Shown: positions 33,184-42,662 of the stretch, piece after piece
Position numbering within the stretch: position 1 is the first letter of the stretch
Layout: each line of letters starts with the position of its first letter
NCBI GenBank assembly: GCA_026693085.1
Contig: JAPLNB010000190.1
Location: 1-45,457 of the forward strand
Origin: Planctomycetota bacterium
GTDB lineage: Bacteria > Planctomycetota > Phycisphaerae > Tepidisphaerales > Tepidisphaeraceae
Direction: 5' to 3'
Length of the DNA stretch: 45,457 bases
Program-made: the position numbers and the translations under genes
Notes under the pieces: generated by a model
The model's input: only the letters and a program-made list of their open reading frames with translations
What the model was told of the DNA's origin: nothing
The model's database searches: none

Positions 33184-33888
33184 TCAAGCCTGGGGTCGCT
33201 TTTCAGCGGCTACAATGGGGTAGACTATCCCGGCGATGATGGCGCCGACGATGGGCGCCACCCAGAAGGCCCAGAGCTGCTGAAGCGCCCATGACTCGGC
33301 GAACAGCGCCGGGCCGGTGCTGCGGGCAGGGTTCACCGACAGATTGGTCACGGGGATGCCGATCAGGTGGATCAAGGTCAGCGCCAGCCCGATCGCGATC
33401 GGCGCAAAACCTGCCGGTGCGCGGGAATCGGTCGAGCCGAGGATGATCATCAGGAACATGAACGTCAGGACGATCTCGGCGAGCAGCGCGGATGACATTG
33501 CATATCCGCCGGGCGAATGCGCGCCATAGCCATTCGATGCAAAACCACCCGCGACAAAGCCGGGCTTGCCGCTGGCGATCAGGAAGAGCACGCCGGCCCC
33601 TATCACGCCGCCAACGACCTGCGCGACAATGTACGCGACGACCTCCTTCCAGGGGAATCGCCTTCCGACGGCAAGCCCGACCGTCACCGCGGGGTTGAGG
33701 TGGCAGCCGGAGATGTGGCCGATTGCGTAGGCCATCGTCAGGACCGTCAGGCCGAACGCCAACGCCACCCCAACAAACCCGATGCCCAGCCCCGGAAACG
33801 CCGCCGCCAGGACGGCGCTGCCGCATCCCCCAAAAACAAGCCAGAATGTTCCAACGCACTCCGCGGCAAGACGATTTTGCAGAGACAT
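33184..33888 (-). CDS. aqpZ: Aquaporin Z
   Basis: The 234-residue water channel has six membrane helices and both NPA boxes, '[12 protein letters not shown]' and '[12 protein letters not shown]'. The pore-lining residues visible near the second box (His in 'LIHLIG', Thr in 'IPVTNLS', Arg of NPAR) are those of the narrow, water-selective AqpZ type, not of glycerol or arsenite channels. The ATG at 33888 is chosen because AAGGAG lies about 6 nt upstream and the protein then begins at the usual point. It reads away from the aminotransferase gene. Confidence 0.94.
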   Translation of the reverse strand: MSLQNRLAAECVGTFWLVFGGCGSAVLAAAFPGLGIGFVGVALAFGLTVLTMAYAIGHISGCHLNPAVTVGLAVGRRFPWKEVVAYIVAQVVGGVIGAGVLFLIASGKPGFVAGGFASNGYGAHSPGGYAMSSALLAEIVLTFMFLMIILGSTDSRAPAGFAPIAIGLALTLIHLIGIPVTNLSVNPARSTGPALFAESWALQQLWAFWVAPIVGAIIAGIVYPIVAAEKRPQA

Positions 33889-34213
33889 ACGAATCTCCTT
33901 TTCTTGTGACATGCCGTGACCGGACAACTCTGTTTTCGCCCGATGTGAATGCCATTCAATATGGCGGGCGACCTCATAATTATAGGCGACGTGCCCGAAT
34001 ATGAGCAATATTGCCAGTCACAATATTCGAGATGCGGCGCAGATCATGCGCGTGCCGTGGCGCCAATCGCGAAACGATTGGCGGATCGCGCCGCGAGGCG
34101 GCAGGCCATGCCCGTCGATTTGGCCTCCGCCGCATTGACGTTGCCGCCGGTCCGTCTAAACTGCCAGTTCCATCTACGGGCAGTAGTACGGATATTGGTC
34201 ATAATGGATATCT
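33889..34213. other. 325-bp divergent region between aqpZ and the aminotransferase gene
   Basis: No gene was seen. It contains AT-rich symmetric elements: CGAATAT (33996-34002) with ATATTCG (34023-34029), enclosing the palindrome CAATATTG (34006-34013). These may be operator sites for one of the two divergent genes. Confidence 0.45.
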
Positions 34214-35359
34214 ATGCCAGTTCCCATTCCCCTTTCCCAGCCGGACATTACGCGACGTGAGATCGATGCGGTCGTTGACGTGCTCAGCACGCCGACGCTC
34301 TCGATCGGACCGAAAATCGAAGAATTTGAAGCCATGTGCGCCAAACTCGTCGGCCGGCGGCATGCCATCGGCGTGTCGTCCGGAACTGCCGGGCTCCACT
34401 GCGCCATGATCGCGGCGGGCGTCGGGCCCGGCGATGACGTCATCACCACGCCGTTCTCTTTCGTCGCGTCCACCAATTGTATTCTGTACGTCGGAGCCAA
34501 CCCCGTCTTTGTCGATATCGATCCGAAAACGCTCAACATCGACCTGGAAAAGCTCGCGCCGGCTGTGACGCCAAAAACCAAGGCGATCGTCGCCGTCGAG
34601 GCCTTCGGACACCCGGGCGGCATGGTCAAGATCGAGCAGTTTGCCCAGAAACAAGAGCTGATTCTGATCGAAGATTCCTGCGAAGGCTTCGGCGGCCGCA
34701 CCGGCAAACGCATGATCGGCTCGTTCGGGCGCGCGGCCGTCTTTGGCTTCTATCCCAACAAGCAGATCACCACCGGCGAAGGCGGCATGATCGTTACCGA
34801 TGACGAGCGCTTTGCGATGACCTGCCGAGCCCTGCGCAACCAGGGCCGCGAGGGCATGGCCTGGCTGTCCCACGAGCGGCTTGGGTACAACTACCGCCTC
34901 AGCGAGATCAACGCGGCCATGGGAGTCGCCCAGATGCAGCGCCTCGATGAGCTTCTCGATAACCGCCGCCGCGTGGCGCACCATTACATCGACCGCCTGA
35001 TGACCAGCCGATATCTCATCCTCCCCACGATCCCCGACGACACTGCCATGAGCTGGTTCGTCTTTGTCGTGCGCCTGTGCGATCTATTTGACTCCGAGAC
35101 GCGCGACAACATCATCAAAGAGCTGCGAACCGAGGGCATCGGATGCAGCAATTACTTTCCGCCGATCCACGTTCAGCCCTACATCGCCAAGCAGTTCGGC
35201 TACAAAACCGGGGATTTCCCCGTGTGCGAATATGTGGCCGCCAGGACGCTGGCGCTGCCGTTCTTCGGGAAAATCACCAACAGGCAGATCGATAGCGTCT
35301 GTGAAACGTTGGAAGCGATATTGGAGAGGGTGCTGCTGGGGAAGAAAGACCGGTTTTAG
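34214..35359 (+). CDS. DegT/DnrJ/EryC1/StrS-family PLP aminotransferase
   Basis: The 381-residue enzyme belongs to the sugar aminotransferases that aminate a nucleotide-linked keto-sugar. It begins 'PIPLSQPDITRREIDAVVDVL', has 'VSSGTAGLHCAM', 'IEDSCEGFGG' for PLP ring contacts, and 'FGFYPNKQITTGEGGMIVT' with the Schiff-base Lys, then 'LGYNYRLSEINAAMGVAQ'. A C-terminal 'GCSNYFPPIHVQPY' supports a nucleotide-sugar substrate. No sugar-pathway genes are adjacent, so the product may feed the envelope glycans implied by the glycosyltransferases elsewhere in the window. Confidence 0.93.
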   Translation: MPVPIPLSQPDITRREIDAVVDVLSTPTLSIGPKIEEFEAMCAKLVGRRHAIGVSSGTAGLHCAMIAAGVGPGDDVITTPFSFVASTNCILYVGANPVFVDIDPKTLNIDLEKLAPAVTPKTKAIVAVEAFGHPGGMVKIEQFAQKQELILIEDSCEGFGGRTGKRMIGSFGRAAVFGFYPNKQITTGEGGMIVTDDERFAMTCRALRNQGREGMAWLSHERLGYNYRLSEINAAMGVAQMQRLDELLDNRRRVAHHYIDRLMTSRYLILPTIPDDTAMSWFVFVVRLCDLFDSETRDNIIKELRTEGIGCSNYFPPIHVQPYIAKQFGYKTGDFPVCEYVAARTLALPFFGKITNRQIDSVCETLEAILERVLLGKKDRF

Positions 35360-35503
35360 TTGTCTGTGACTTGTTATTTGCTATTGGCGGGGAGCACCAT
35401 GAAGACGCCAAATCCGGGTTCGGTGATGGGGGGTTGGTAATCGCGCAGGCCGGCGGGGCGGGCGAGGGCGCACTTGTCCCGACGCAAATGCCAAACGGTG
35501 CCG

Positions 35504-35532
35504 TTGACAAACGCGGGAACGCGAGCTAATAT
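35504..35532 (+). promoter_or_regulatory. Consensus promoter of the ars operon
   Basis: TTGACA (35504-35509), 17 bp, then TAATAT (35527-35532). TTCG...CGAA arms (35535-35538 and 35547-35550) lie just downstream and could belong to the ArsR operator. The arsR ATG is 34 bp after the -10. Confidence 0.8.
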
Positions 35533-35566
35533 AGTTCGTCGGTTGGCGAAATAACGAGGAATCAAC

Positions 35567-35977
35567 ATGCGGCAGTTTCTGGCAATTACGGGTGCCCTGG
35601 CGGACGAAGGCCGGGTCAGAACGCTGCTGGCGTTGCACCGCCGTGAGCTGTGCGTCTGTCAGATCACCGAGCTGCTGAAGCTGGCGACCTCCACCGTTTC
35701 CAAACACATCTCCATTCTCCGCCACGCCGGGCTTGTGGAGGTTCGCAAGGACGGCAGGTGGATTTACTGTCGCCTGTCCGATCGCCAACCCAGCGCCATG
35801 GCCCGCCAGGCGATGCAGTGGGTCCAGACGTCGCTGCAACGCGACCCGCGGGCCAGGGACGACCAGAAACGCCTGAAAGCGATTCTGAAGGAAGATCCGG
35901 AGGATATATGCCGACGTCAGATGGGAAAATCGCCGTGCTGTTCCTCTGCTCGGGAAACTCCTGCCGCAGCCAGATAG
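35567..35977 (+). CDS. arsR: ArsR-family arsenite-responsive repressor
   Basis: The 136-residue winged-helix repressor has 'ELCVCQITELLKLATSTVSKHISILRHAGLVEVRKDGRWIYCRL' in segments typical of ArsR; C29 and C31 form the alpha-3 'CVC' site that binds As(III) and releases DNA. GAGGA precedes the ATG by 6 nt. The C-terminal tail after about residue 100 is basic, extends past the usual fold and includes 'CCSS'. Its last 70 bp overlap arsC in another frame. It is first in arsR-arsC-acr3-arsM and is expected to repress the promoter at 35504. Confidence 0.94.
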   Translation: MRQFLAITGALADEGRVRTLLALHRRELCVCQITELLKLATSTVSKHISILRHAGLVEVRKDGRWIYCRLSDRQPSAMARQAMQWVQTSLQRDPRARDDQKRLKAILKEDPEDICRRQMGKSPCCSSARETPAAAR

Positions 35978-36357
35978 CCGAGGGCTGGTCTCGGCAACTC
36001 AAAAGCGACGCGATCGAGCCTTACTCGGCCGGCATCGAGGTCCATGGGCTGAATCCCAATGCGGTCAAGGTGATGGCCGAGGCGGGTGTCGATATCTCGC
36101 GGAACAGGTCCAAGCATGTGGATCAGCTCAACGGTGTTCGCTTTGATTACGTCGTGACGGTTTGCGACAACGCCAGTGAGAGCTGCCCCGTCTTTCCAGG
36201 CCATGCAAAGGTGCTGCACGTGCCGTTCGACGATCCGCCGAGGTTGGCCCGGAGCGCAAGAAACGAAGAAGAGGCCCTGTCGCATTATCGGCGGGTGCGG
36301 GACGAAATCCGCGCATTCGTCGTGACGTTGCCGGAATGCCTGCTCAAACTGAGGTGA
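35908..36357 (+). CDS. arsC: Arsenate reductase, thioredoxin-coupled (low-MW phosphatase type)
   Basis: The 149-residue enzyme reduces As(V) to As(III). It has the P-loop '[14 protein letters not shown]' (C14-x5-R20) and the redox pair C86 and C93 in '[14 protein letters not shown]', as in the Staphylococcus pI258 type, plus the general acid region 'FDDPP'. The ATG at 35908 follows GGAGG (35899-35903), a strong site located inside arsR. Only 4 nt separate it from acr3. Confidence 0.95.
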   Translation: MPTSDGKIAVLFLCSGNSCRSQIAEGWSRQLKSDAIEPYSAGIEVHGLNPNAVKVMAEAGVDISRNRSKHVDQLNGVRFDYVVTVCDNASESCPVFPGHAKVLHVPFDDPPRLARSARNEEEALSHYRRVRDEIRAFVVTLPECLLKLR

Positions 36358-36361
36358 ACGA

Positions 36362-37462
36362 ATGTCGCGTGGAATCGCTGGAAAACTGGCATTTCTCGAT
36401 CGCTACCTGACGCTCTGGATCTTCCTGGCGATGGCGGCCGGCGTCATGCTCGGCCGCTATGTGCCCGGCATCCCCGACGCCATCAACGCGTTCGCCATCG
36501 GAACGACCAGCATTCCCATCGCCGTCGGACTGATCCTCATGATGTATCCGCCGCTCGCGAAAGTGAAGTATGAGGAATTGCCCGATGTCTTCCGCAACAC
36601 GCGAATCCTCGGCCTGTCGCTGGTGCAAAACTGGATCATCGGCCCCGTGCTGATGTTCGGCCTGGCCGTGCTCTTCCTCCACAACTATCCGGAATACATG
36701 ATCGGCCTGATCCTGATCGGCCTGGCGCGGTGCATCGCGATGGTCATCGTCTGGAACGACCTGGCCAAGGGCGATACCGAATACGCCGCCGGACTCGTCG
36801 CCTTCAACAGCATCTTCCAGGTCTTGTTCTTCAGCGTCTACGCGTGGCTGTTCATCAAGGTGATCCCGCCCATGCTCGGGCTGAACCTCGGCAACGTCGA
36901 TCTGTCACGAATCACGATGGCCAGCATCGCCCGGAGCGTGTTCATCTACCTGGGCATCCCCTTCATCGCAGGCATGGTGACACGATTTGTCCTGCTCAAA
37001 GCCAAGGGCCGCCAGTGGTATGAAAAGTCGTTCATCCCGAAAATCAGCCCCATCACGCTCATTGCCCTGCTCTTCACGATCGTCGTGATGTTCAGCATCC
37101 AGGGCAAAAGGATCATTGCCGACCCGATGAGCGCGGTGATGATCGCGGTGCCGCTGCTGATCTACTTCATCGTGATGTTTCTAGGCAGCTTCTGGATGGG
37201 CCGCCGGCTGGGGTCGGATTACCCGAAGACGGCCACGATCGCCTTCACCGCGGCCAGCAACAACTTCGAGCTGGCGATCGCGGTGGCCGTGGCCGTGTTC
37301 GGAATCAACCACGGCGCGGCATTCGCCGCCGTGATCGGACCGCTCGTCGAGGTGCCCGTGCTGATCGCGCTGGTCAACGTGGCCATCGGGTTCAGGAAGA
37401 GCGTGTTTGGCGTGGTCGAAGGCGATCTGGTGCGCCACGAGCGGCCTGTGTCGCCTGGCTGA
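36362..37462 (+). CDS. acr3: Acr3-family arsenite efflux permease
   Basis: The 366-residue transporter has ten predicted membrane helices and extrudes As(III). Family landmarks are '[17 protein letters not shown]', '[15 protein letters not shown]', '[19 protein letters not shown]' with the conserved Cys124, and '[19 protein letters not shown]' followed by '[10 protein letters not shown]' with its conserved Glu. It is third in the ars operon, between the reductase and the methyltransferase. Confidence 0.96.
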   Translation: MSRGIAGKLAFLDRYLTLWIFLAMAAGVMLGRYVPGIPDAINAFAIGTTSIPIAVGLILMMYPPLAKVKYEELPDVFRNTRILGLSLVQNWIIGPVLMFGLAVLFLHNYPEYMIGLILIGLARCIAMVIVWNDLAKGDTEYAAGLVAFNSIFQVLFFSVYAWLFIKVIPPMLGLNLGNVDLSRITMASIARSVFIYLGIPFIAGMVTRFVLLKAKGRQWYEKSFIPKISPITLIALLFTIVVMFSIQGKRIIADPMSAVMIAVPLLIYFIVMFLGSFWMGRRLGSDYPKTATIAFTAASNNFELAIAVAVAVFGINHGAAFAAVIGPLVEVPVLIALVNVAIGFRKSVFGVVEGDLVRHERPVSPG

Positions 37463-37526
37463 CCGCGAGGGGAAAGCCATTGATGTGTTCAATAGGGTCC
37501 TGTAAATAGCAGAAGGGAAGTCACGC

Positions 37527-38411
37527 ATGTCGCAATCCATCCAGCAAGCCGTTCGAGACAGATATGGTTCGGTCGCCACGAGCGGCCTGTCCAGCGACCA
37601 GGCCGGTGTGCGCGCCGTCGCCGAGGCGTTTGGATACACGCCCCAGGAACTGCACGCCATCCCGGCGCAGGCGAACATGGGCCTGTCCTGCGGCAATCCC
37701 ACTGCATTCGCCCGCCTCAAGAGCGGCGAGGTCGTGCTGGACCTCGGCTGCGGCGGTGGCCTGGACGTCTTCCTGGCTGCCCGCAAGGTCGGTCCCACCG
37801 GCAAAGCCATTGGCATCGACATGACCCCGCAGATGATCGAGCTGGCGAGAAAAAACGCCGCTGCTGCTGCGGAAAACGGCCAAACGATGTGCAACATCGA
37901 GTTCCACCTTGCCTCGATCGACCACATGCCCCTCCCCGATGCTTCCGTTGATTGCGTCATCAGCAACTGCGTGATCAATCTTGCGCACGACAAGGCCGCT
38001 GTATTCCGCGAGATCGCGCGCGTGCTCAAGCCCGGCGGCAGAGTTGCGGTGAGCGATATCGCGCTGAAACGCCAGTTGCCGCCCGAGCTCGCCGACGATG
38101 TGCATGCTTACGTCGGCTGCATCGCCGGCGCCATACTGATCGACGACTACCGCCGTGCGATGCTCGATGCGGGACTTGCCCACGTTCAGGTGATCGACAG
38201 TGGTGCCGATCTGAACGCCTACGCCAAAGCCGCCGACAACTCCGGTTGTTGCTCGAACGATCATGCCGCGCCCGCGGCCGGTTCCGGTTCCTGCTGCTCG
38301 CCGCATGCACAAGAACAGCCCTTGCACGCGAAGATGGCCCAGCTCGTCCGACAGTACAACATCAACGATTACGCGGCCAGTGTGAAGGTGTATGCGATCA
38401 AGCCCGATTGA
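37527..38411 (+). CDS. arsM: Arsenite S-adenosylmethionine methyltransferase
   Basis: The 294-residue enzyme methylates As(III), using SAM and thiols. The SAM motif is '[11 protein letters not shown]'. The three As-binding Cys of the family are present as C55 ('MGLSCGNP'), C148 ('VISNCVINL') and C198 ('YVGCIAGA'). A C-terminal tail carries two extra Cys pairs, C241-C242 and C256-C257, each followed by a His, which may bind additional As(III). AGAAGGGA precedes the ATG. It ends the operon and converges on a minus-strand gene 10 bp away. Confidence 0.95.
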   Translation: MSQSIQQAVRDRYGSVATSGLSSDQAGVRAVAEAFGYTPQELHAIPAQANMGLSCGNPTAFARLKSGEVVLDLGCGGGLDVFLAARKVGPTGKAIGIDMTPQMIELARKNAAAAAENGQTMCNIEFHLASIDHMPLPDASVDCVISNCVINLAHDKAAVFREIARVLKPGGRVAVSDIALKRQLPPELADDVHAYVGCIAGAILIDDYRRAMLDAGLAHVQVIDSGADLNAYAKAADNSGCCSNDHAAPAAGSGSCCSPHAQEQPLHAKMAQLVRQYNINDYAASVKVYAIKPD

Positions 38412-38421
38412 TGCGCACGCA

Positions 38422-40077
38422 TCACTCCTTCTTGTCGCCGATGTCGGCGGGCACATAAACCTCCGCGCCGCCGATTCCCGGAACCTCCACGCGCTTCCAG
38501 CTTGGCCGCTGCACGAGGCGGCGAATGTTCGGCGTCAGATTCTCCGGCTCATACGACGGCCGCTGGCTGCCCCACACCAACAACATCCCCGTCTTCGCCT
38601 CACGCAACTTCTTTTCGATCACTTCAAGGTCATCGTCCGGCGGAAACAACATGAACTTCTCGTCCAAGTGCATGGCCACCGGATACGACTTCAGCGCATG
38701 GTTGCCTGCGATCGATCCCTTCAGGCCGATCGAGAGTATGCCCTGGGCAATTCGACGATAGATCGCCGGCGACGAAATCTTCGACCGTTCGCGAATCAGG
38801 CGCCTGGCTCCAATGACAAACGACGCCAGGACCAGCCCGGCCATGGCACATTGCCCCACCTTCCACAGCCGCCCCACCCAGCGATTCCTATCGCCTGGCA
38901 GCCGCGGACCCAGGATCAGGCTCATGCACAACAGCACGCTCATCGGCCAGATGACGAACCAGATATAACGGTCCGTGAAATAGACCAACAGGTAGCCTGA
39001 CACGTAGAGCCCCATCGTCAACAGAACCCACACACCGCGCCACCGCTCGCCACGCCGCCCGAAAACCAGCAGCACCGGCGACGCCACCAACACATACCAC
39101 GCCAAGTGCAACCGGTCGATCCGCCTGAACGCTTCCCGCATCCTCAAGGCGTTGTCGTGCACCACCGTGACCTGCCACTCGAAGTTCTCGCGGCTCCCAA
39201 ACGGCGACCAGAATGGATGCTCGATCGTCTCCGGATTCTCCCATGCCACAATGTAAGGGTCCGGCGGCGGACCGAACTCCGGAAGCGAACGGCCGTATAG
39301 TGGACCCACATATGCATGCGCCCGCGCGCCCGACGTGCTGAACGTCACACGCCCATAACGCCACGAAAGAATCCCCACCCACGGCCCGACGATCGCCGCC
39401 CACCCCAGCACCGCCACGCCCCATGCTCGCAGCATCTCCCCGCGTCTCGTTACCGAACGCCCAGACCAACGCCGGATCACCAGCGTCAGCGGCAGATGCA
39501 CCAGCACGAACGGAAACGCATACGCCTTAGCCAGGTACGCCACTCCCCCCAACAGACCGGCCAGGAATTGCAGTCCCCGCCTCTGCATCAGCTCCGGATG
39601 TACAATGACTGCGAAGTACGCGAACAAACACGCCGCCACCATCACATCCGGCGTAATATAGTTGCCCGCCACTTCCGCCGTCGCCATCGCCACCGCCGCC
39701 AATATCCCCAGCCTCCAAAGATCGTTCAGCCAGCCAAATTGATACAGTAGCAGACCGAACGTGATCACCAGCACCGCCCCCCAGATGCAGAGAACCGCGC
39801 GCGCCGCATACAGGCCGTCCATGCCCAAATACATCAACGGCGCGATCGACCACGAAATCAGCGGACTCCAGTACCCGGAGATCGAGTGGTAAAAATCGCC
39901 GCGACAAATGTACAGCGCCCTCCGGATGTAACACACCGCATCGCCCAGCGCATATTCCTGGCTCAGGATCGCCAGCTTGATCGCGTACCGCAGATACACC
40001 CCCAGCGGAATGCCCAATACGAAGACCCAACTCAGTCTCGAGCCGCGCTGGCCCTCTTGTTCCACGCACTCAGCCAT
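38422..40077 (-). CDS. Multi-pass GT-C-like membrane protein (copy 2)
   Basis: The 551-residue protein has about ten membrane helices and a soluble C-terminal part. After helix 1 comes 'GDAVCYIRRALYICRGDFYHSISGYWSPLISW', a loop with Asp as in GT39/ArnT-type glycosyltransferases that use polyprenyl-phosphate sugars. Later segments are 'NYITPDVMVAACLFAYFA', 'GLLGGVAYLAKAYAFPFVLVH' and 'WVGILSWRYGRVTFSTSGARAHAYVGP'. It is clearly paralogous to the gene upstream, with 3 bp between them. GT activity is inferred from topology and the acidic loop; no family signature is decisive. Confidence 0.6.
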   Translation of the reverse strand: MAECVEQEGQRGSRLSWVFVLGIPLGVYLRYAIKLAILSQEYALGDAVCYIRRALYICRGDFYHSISGYWSPLISWSIAPLMYLGMDGLYAARAVLCIWGAVLVITFGLLLYQFGWLNDLWRLGILAAVAMATAEVAGNYITPDVMVAACLFAYFAVIVHPELMQRRGLQFLAGLLGGVAYLAKAYAFPFVLVHLPLTLVIRRWSGRSVTRRGEMLRAWGVAVLGWAAIVGPWVGILSWRYGRVTFSTSGARAHAYVGPLYGRSLPEFGPPPDPYIVAWENPETIEHPFWSPFGSRENFEWQVTVVHDNALRMREAFRRIDRLHLAWYVLVASPVLLVFGRRGERWRGVWVLLTMGLYVSGYLLVYFTDRYIWFVIWPMSVLLCMSLILGPRLPGDRNRWVGRLWKVGQCAMAGLVLASFVIGARRLIRERSKISSPAIYRRIAQGILSIGLKGSIAGNHALKSYPVAMHLDEKFMLFPPDDDLEVIEKKLREAKTGMLLVWGSQRPSYEPENLTPNIRRLVQRPSWKRVEVPGIGGAEVYVPADIGDKKE

Positions 40078-40080
40078 AGC

Positions 40081-41826
40081 CTACCGATCCATTGGTGCGG
40101 TTGCCGGACGCGTCGTCTGCGGCAAACTCCACGTCGGCGCGTACACATCCGCGCCGTGACTCGAAAACAGATGCCGCCACGACGCCCGCCGTGCCAGCTC
40201 CGGCGCACGTTTCGCCGACCCGCTCGATTCGCCACGTCGTGTTTCGCCCTGCCAGACGATCAGGATACCCGTATCACACTCGCGCAGCTTGCGGTCCACC
40301 AGATCCAGGTCATCGTCCGCCGGAAATCCCACAAATTTCTCGCCCACATGCAGCGCCAGGTTAAACGTGCGGACCCGGTCGTTGCTCGCGATCGCACCTT
40401 TCAGCCCGCGCCGTTTGATCTCATCGCTGATCTGCCGATACACCTTCGTGCTCGGATTCCTCAGCTCCTTGTACACCCTCTGGCCGCCCATGTATCCGAA
40501 CGAGCCAAGGACCACCAGCGCCAACGCGATCCGCGCGCACATCCGCACCACGCCGGCCGCCGTCCCCGGCATGCGCAGCATCACCGCCGGTAACTCCATC
40601 GCCAGCTTCAGGCACAGCACCAGGCTCAGCGGCAACACGAACGCCATAATGTAGCGCGGAGCAAAGTAGATTGGCAGAAACCCCGAGCAGTAGATCGCCA
40701 TCGTCATCAACAGCCACGGCGTTTTCCACTGCTCGCCCGACGGACGAAACAACCCCGTCGTCGCCAACAGCGCCGCCACGATAACGCCCACTGCCGCTGC
40801 CGCGATGCTGATTCCCGCCAAGTGCAAGCTGTCAAAGTGCCAGATCGTCTGCCACACCGCCGTCGCCTGCCTTTGGATGATGCTGAGCTGGAAAAAAAAC
40901 TCCCGCCGCCCCTCAAACGGCGACCAATACCCATGCTGCACCAGCTCCGGGTTCTCCCATGCGATGATGTATGGGTCCTCGGGGACCATGAACGGCTCGA
41001 ACACCTTACGATCCGCTCGCGGACCCACCAGCGCATGCGCCGCCGCGCCCACCGAGCTGTAGGTCACGCGACCATACCGCCACGTAAGAATCCCGATCCA
41101 CGGCCCGGCCACAATGACGAAGCCCACGATGAACACCACGAACGACCCAATCGCGCGACGAATCGCCTGCGCCAGTGGAATCGGCCCAGACCCCCCATCG
41201 CCGCTCCGCCACATCGCAAACGCCCGCAACGCCAGCGTCAGCACCATGTGTACCAGCACGAACGGAAACGCATATGCCTTGCCCAGGTATGCCACGCCCC
41301 CCAGCAGGCCCGCCGACAATTGCGTACCCCGCCCCTGCATCAACGTCGCGCTCCCTGCCGCCGCCAAATACGCAAACAAACACGCCCCAAGAATCACATC
41401 GGGAGTGATCGAATCCCCGCTGACCTGCACCGCGATCAAAGCCACCACGCATGTCGTCGCCAGCCGCCAACCCCGCCCCAATCTCATAAACGTCCTCAAG
41501 AACATCCCAAACGTCACCACCAGAACCGCTCCCCACGCACAGCAAACCGCCCGCGCCGCATACAGCCCGTCCATCCCCAGATACACCAGCGGCGTGATGC
41601 ACCACGTGATCATCGGGCTCCAGTAGCTCGAAATCGCGTGATAGAAATCCCCCTGCGATAGATACATCGCGCGGCGAACATACGCCACGACATCATTGTG
41701 AATGTCATTTCGCTGGCGCACCGCAACCATCACGCCCGCGATCACGTAGATCGCCAGCGCAAGCTCATAGTCCAACCACCGCCGCCGCTCGCGAACCCCC
41801 GGATTGCATTTCACGCCTTCAGCCAT
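40081..41826 (-). CDS. Multi-pass GT-C-like membrane protein (copy 1)
   Basis: The 581-residue protein is a full-length paralogue of the next gene, sharing 'VRRAMYLSQGDFYHAISSYWSPMITW', 'SITPDVILGACLFAYLA', 'AGLLGGVAYLGKAYAFPFVLVH', 'WIGILTWRYGRVTYSSVGAAAHALVGP' and the soluble end 'LHVGEKFVGFPADDDLDLVDRKLRECDTGILIVW'. The ATG at 41826 is chosen over an upstream GTG because the same start context (GGCTATGGCTGA) occurs at the second copy. The pair arose by tandem duplication and has diverged strongly. A role in moving lipid-linked sugars to the envelope is inferred. Confidence 0.6.
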   Translation of the reverse strand: MAEGVKCNPGVRERRRWLDYELALAIYVIAGVMVAVRQRNDIHNDVVAYVRRAMYLSQGDFYHAISSYWSPMITWCITPLVYLGMDGLYAARAVCCAWGAVLVVTFGMFLRTFMRLGRGWRLATTCVVALIAVQVSGDSITPDVILGACLFAYLAAAGSATLMQGRGTQLSAGLLGGVAYLGKAYAFPFVLVHMVLTLALRAFAMWRSGDGGSGPIPLAQAIRRAIGSFVVFIVGFVIVAGPWIGILTWRYGRVTYSSVGAAAHALVGPRADRKVFEPFMVPEDPYIIAWENPELVQHGYWSPFEGRREFFFQLSIIQRQATAVWQTIWHFDSLHLAGISIAAAAVGVIVAALLATTGLFRPSGEQWKTPWLLMTMAIYCSGFLPIYFAPRYIMAFVLPLSLVLCLKLAMELPAVMLRMPGTAAGVVRMCARIALALVVLGSFGYMGGQRVYKELRNPSTKVYRQISDEIKRRGLKGAIASNDRVRTFNLALHVGEKFVGFPADDDLDLVDRKLRECDTGILIVWQGETRRGESSGSAKRAPELARRASWRHLFSSHGADVYAPTWSLPQTTRPATAPMDR

Positions 41827-41903
41827 AGCCACCAGAGTGCCCGTCGGAAAAACGCAACGCCAACACCAAGGCGGGCATTATATTGGCCCCCCGCCAAAAC
41901 GCT

Positions 41904-42023
41904 CTATGCGGTGCGATCCCGATCCAGCCAATCCCCCGGCTCCATCGCCTTCTCATACTCCCCGAAATGCGCATAACACGAGGCATAACAAAGATACTCA
42001 TGCGTCGCGCCGTTTCCCGCCAT
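41904..42023 (-). CDS. Possible 39-residue protein
   Basis: An ATG-initiated frame encoding 'MAGNGATHEYLCYASCYAHF' followed by 'GEYEKAMEPGDWLDRDRTA'. The composition (paired Cys, aromatic residues, an acidic end) looks protein-like rather than random, and it lies just after the PilZ terminator and before the membrane protein pair on the same strand. There is no clear ribosome site or known family, so it may be spurious. Confidence 0.35.
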   Translation of the reverse strand: MAGNGATHEYLCYASCYAHFGEYEKAMEPGDWLDRDRTA

Positions 42024-42081
42024 CTTTTCCAGGTCTTGCCCCTGCGATTTAACTTGCGCAAACTTCCTATTGACCTGACGC

Positions 42082-42109
42082 AAAAAAAAGCGGCCCGACA
42101 CCGGGCCGC
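42082..42109 (-). terminator. Intrinsic terminator of the PilZ gene
   Basis: On the minus strand GCGGCCCG pairs with CGGGCCGC (42109-42102 and 42097-42090) around a 4-nt loop, followed by eight T residues (42089-42082). Confidence 0.93.
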
Positions 42110-42141
42110 GAGACAGACATGATGTCCGTGTTATTTCTCGC

Positions 42142-42465
42142 TTAACAGAACTCCGCCCCCACATCCCAGAACTGGTTATCCACCGATTGGCATCGCCTGA
42201 TCACCACGCGCGACACCAGTTTCTGTACGCCCATGCTGATCTCCAGCACGTGAAACGTTCCCACCTCCACCGGCCGCATCAGTTGAAACGCCACGCCATG
42301 CTTCGAGAGGTTGAGCGTCGCCACCTCCTCGCGCTCTTGGCCAACACTCGCAGAGCCTAGCCACGCCTCGATGATATACCCGTGCCGCTCGCTCCGCCGC
42401 CGCTCGGCCCCCGTCCCCTCCATCCTGTTAACATCGCCGGCTGCGGTTGGTGTCTGTGTGTTCAC
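42142..42465 (-). CDS. PilZ-domain protein
   Basis: The 107-residue protein is a single PilZ domain, a c-di-GMP receptor fold. The motifs are 'RRRSERH' (R-x-x-x-R) and 'LNLSKHGVAF' ([D/N]-x-S-x-x-G), then the beta-barrel strands. The GTG at 42465 is chosen because GGGAG lies 4 nt upstream; an ATG at 42423 would still keep the arginine motif. It could regulate motility or exopolysaccharide; the partner is unknown. Confidence 0.82.
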   Translation of the reverse strand: MNTQTPTAAGDVNRMEGTGAERRRSERHGYIIEAWLGSASVGQEREEVATLNLSKHGVAFQLMRPVEVGTFHVLEISMGVQKLVSRVVIRRCQSVDNQFWDVGAEFC

Positions 42466-42662
42466 GTTACTCCCATCGGCACCAGTCCCCCCCTGAGTTA
42501 ACGCCTTTCAATTCAGAATTCCCCCTGCCGCAAAGTCCGATATCCACCCTCTTTCGCTTCATCTGGCAGCCATTTCCGACCCCCAATGCCCCCTCGCCCC
42601 CGATATCCCTATACCTTCCCCCGGCCGATCCTTATAATGCCCTCTCACTGGAATGGGATGCA

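Noticed and set aside
33184..33888. Aquaporin as an arsenite channel (AqpS) of the ars operon
   Set aside because: Pore residues are those of water-selective AqpZ, and the gene points away from the ars operon with another gene between.
37480..37492. TTGA-TGTGT-TCAA palindrome between acr3 and arsM as an internal ArsR or FNR site
   Set aside because: The spacer is 5 rather than 4 bases and no promoter elements follow; chance symmetry is likely.
41819..42061. An 80-codon minus-strand frame overlapping the small 39-residue candidate
   Set aside because: Arg-rich with no motif, and it overlaps the start of the GT-C-like gene.
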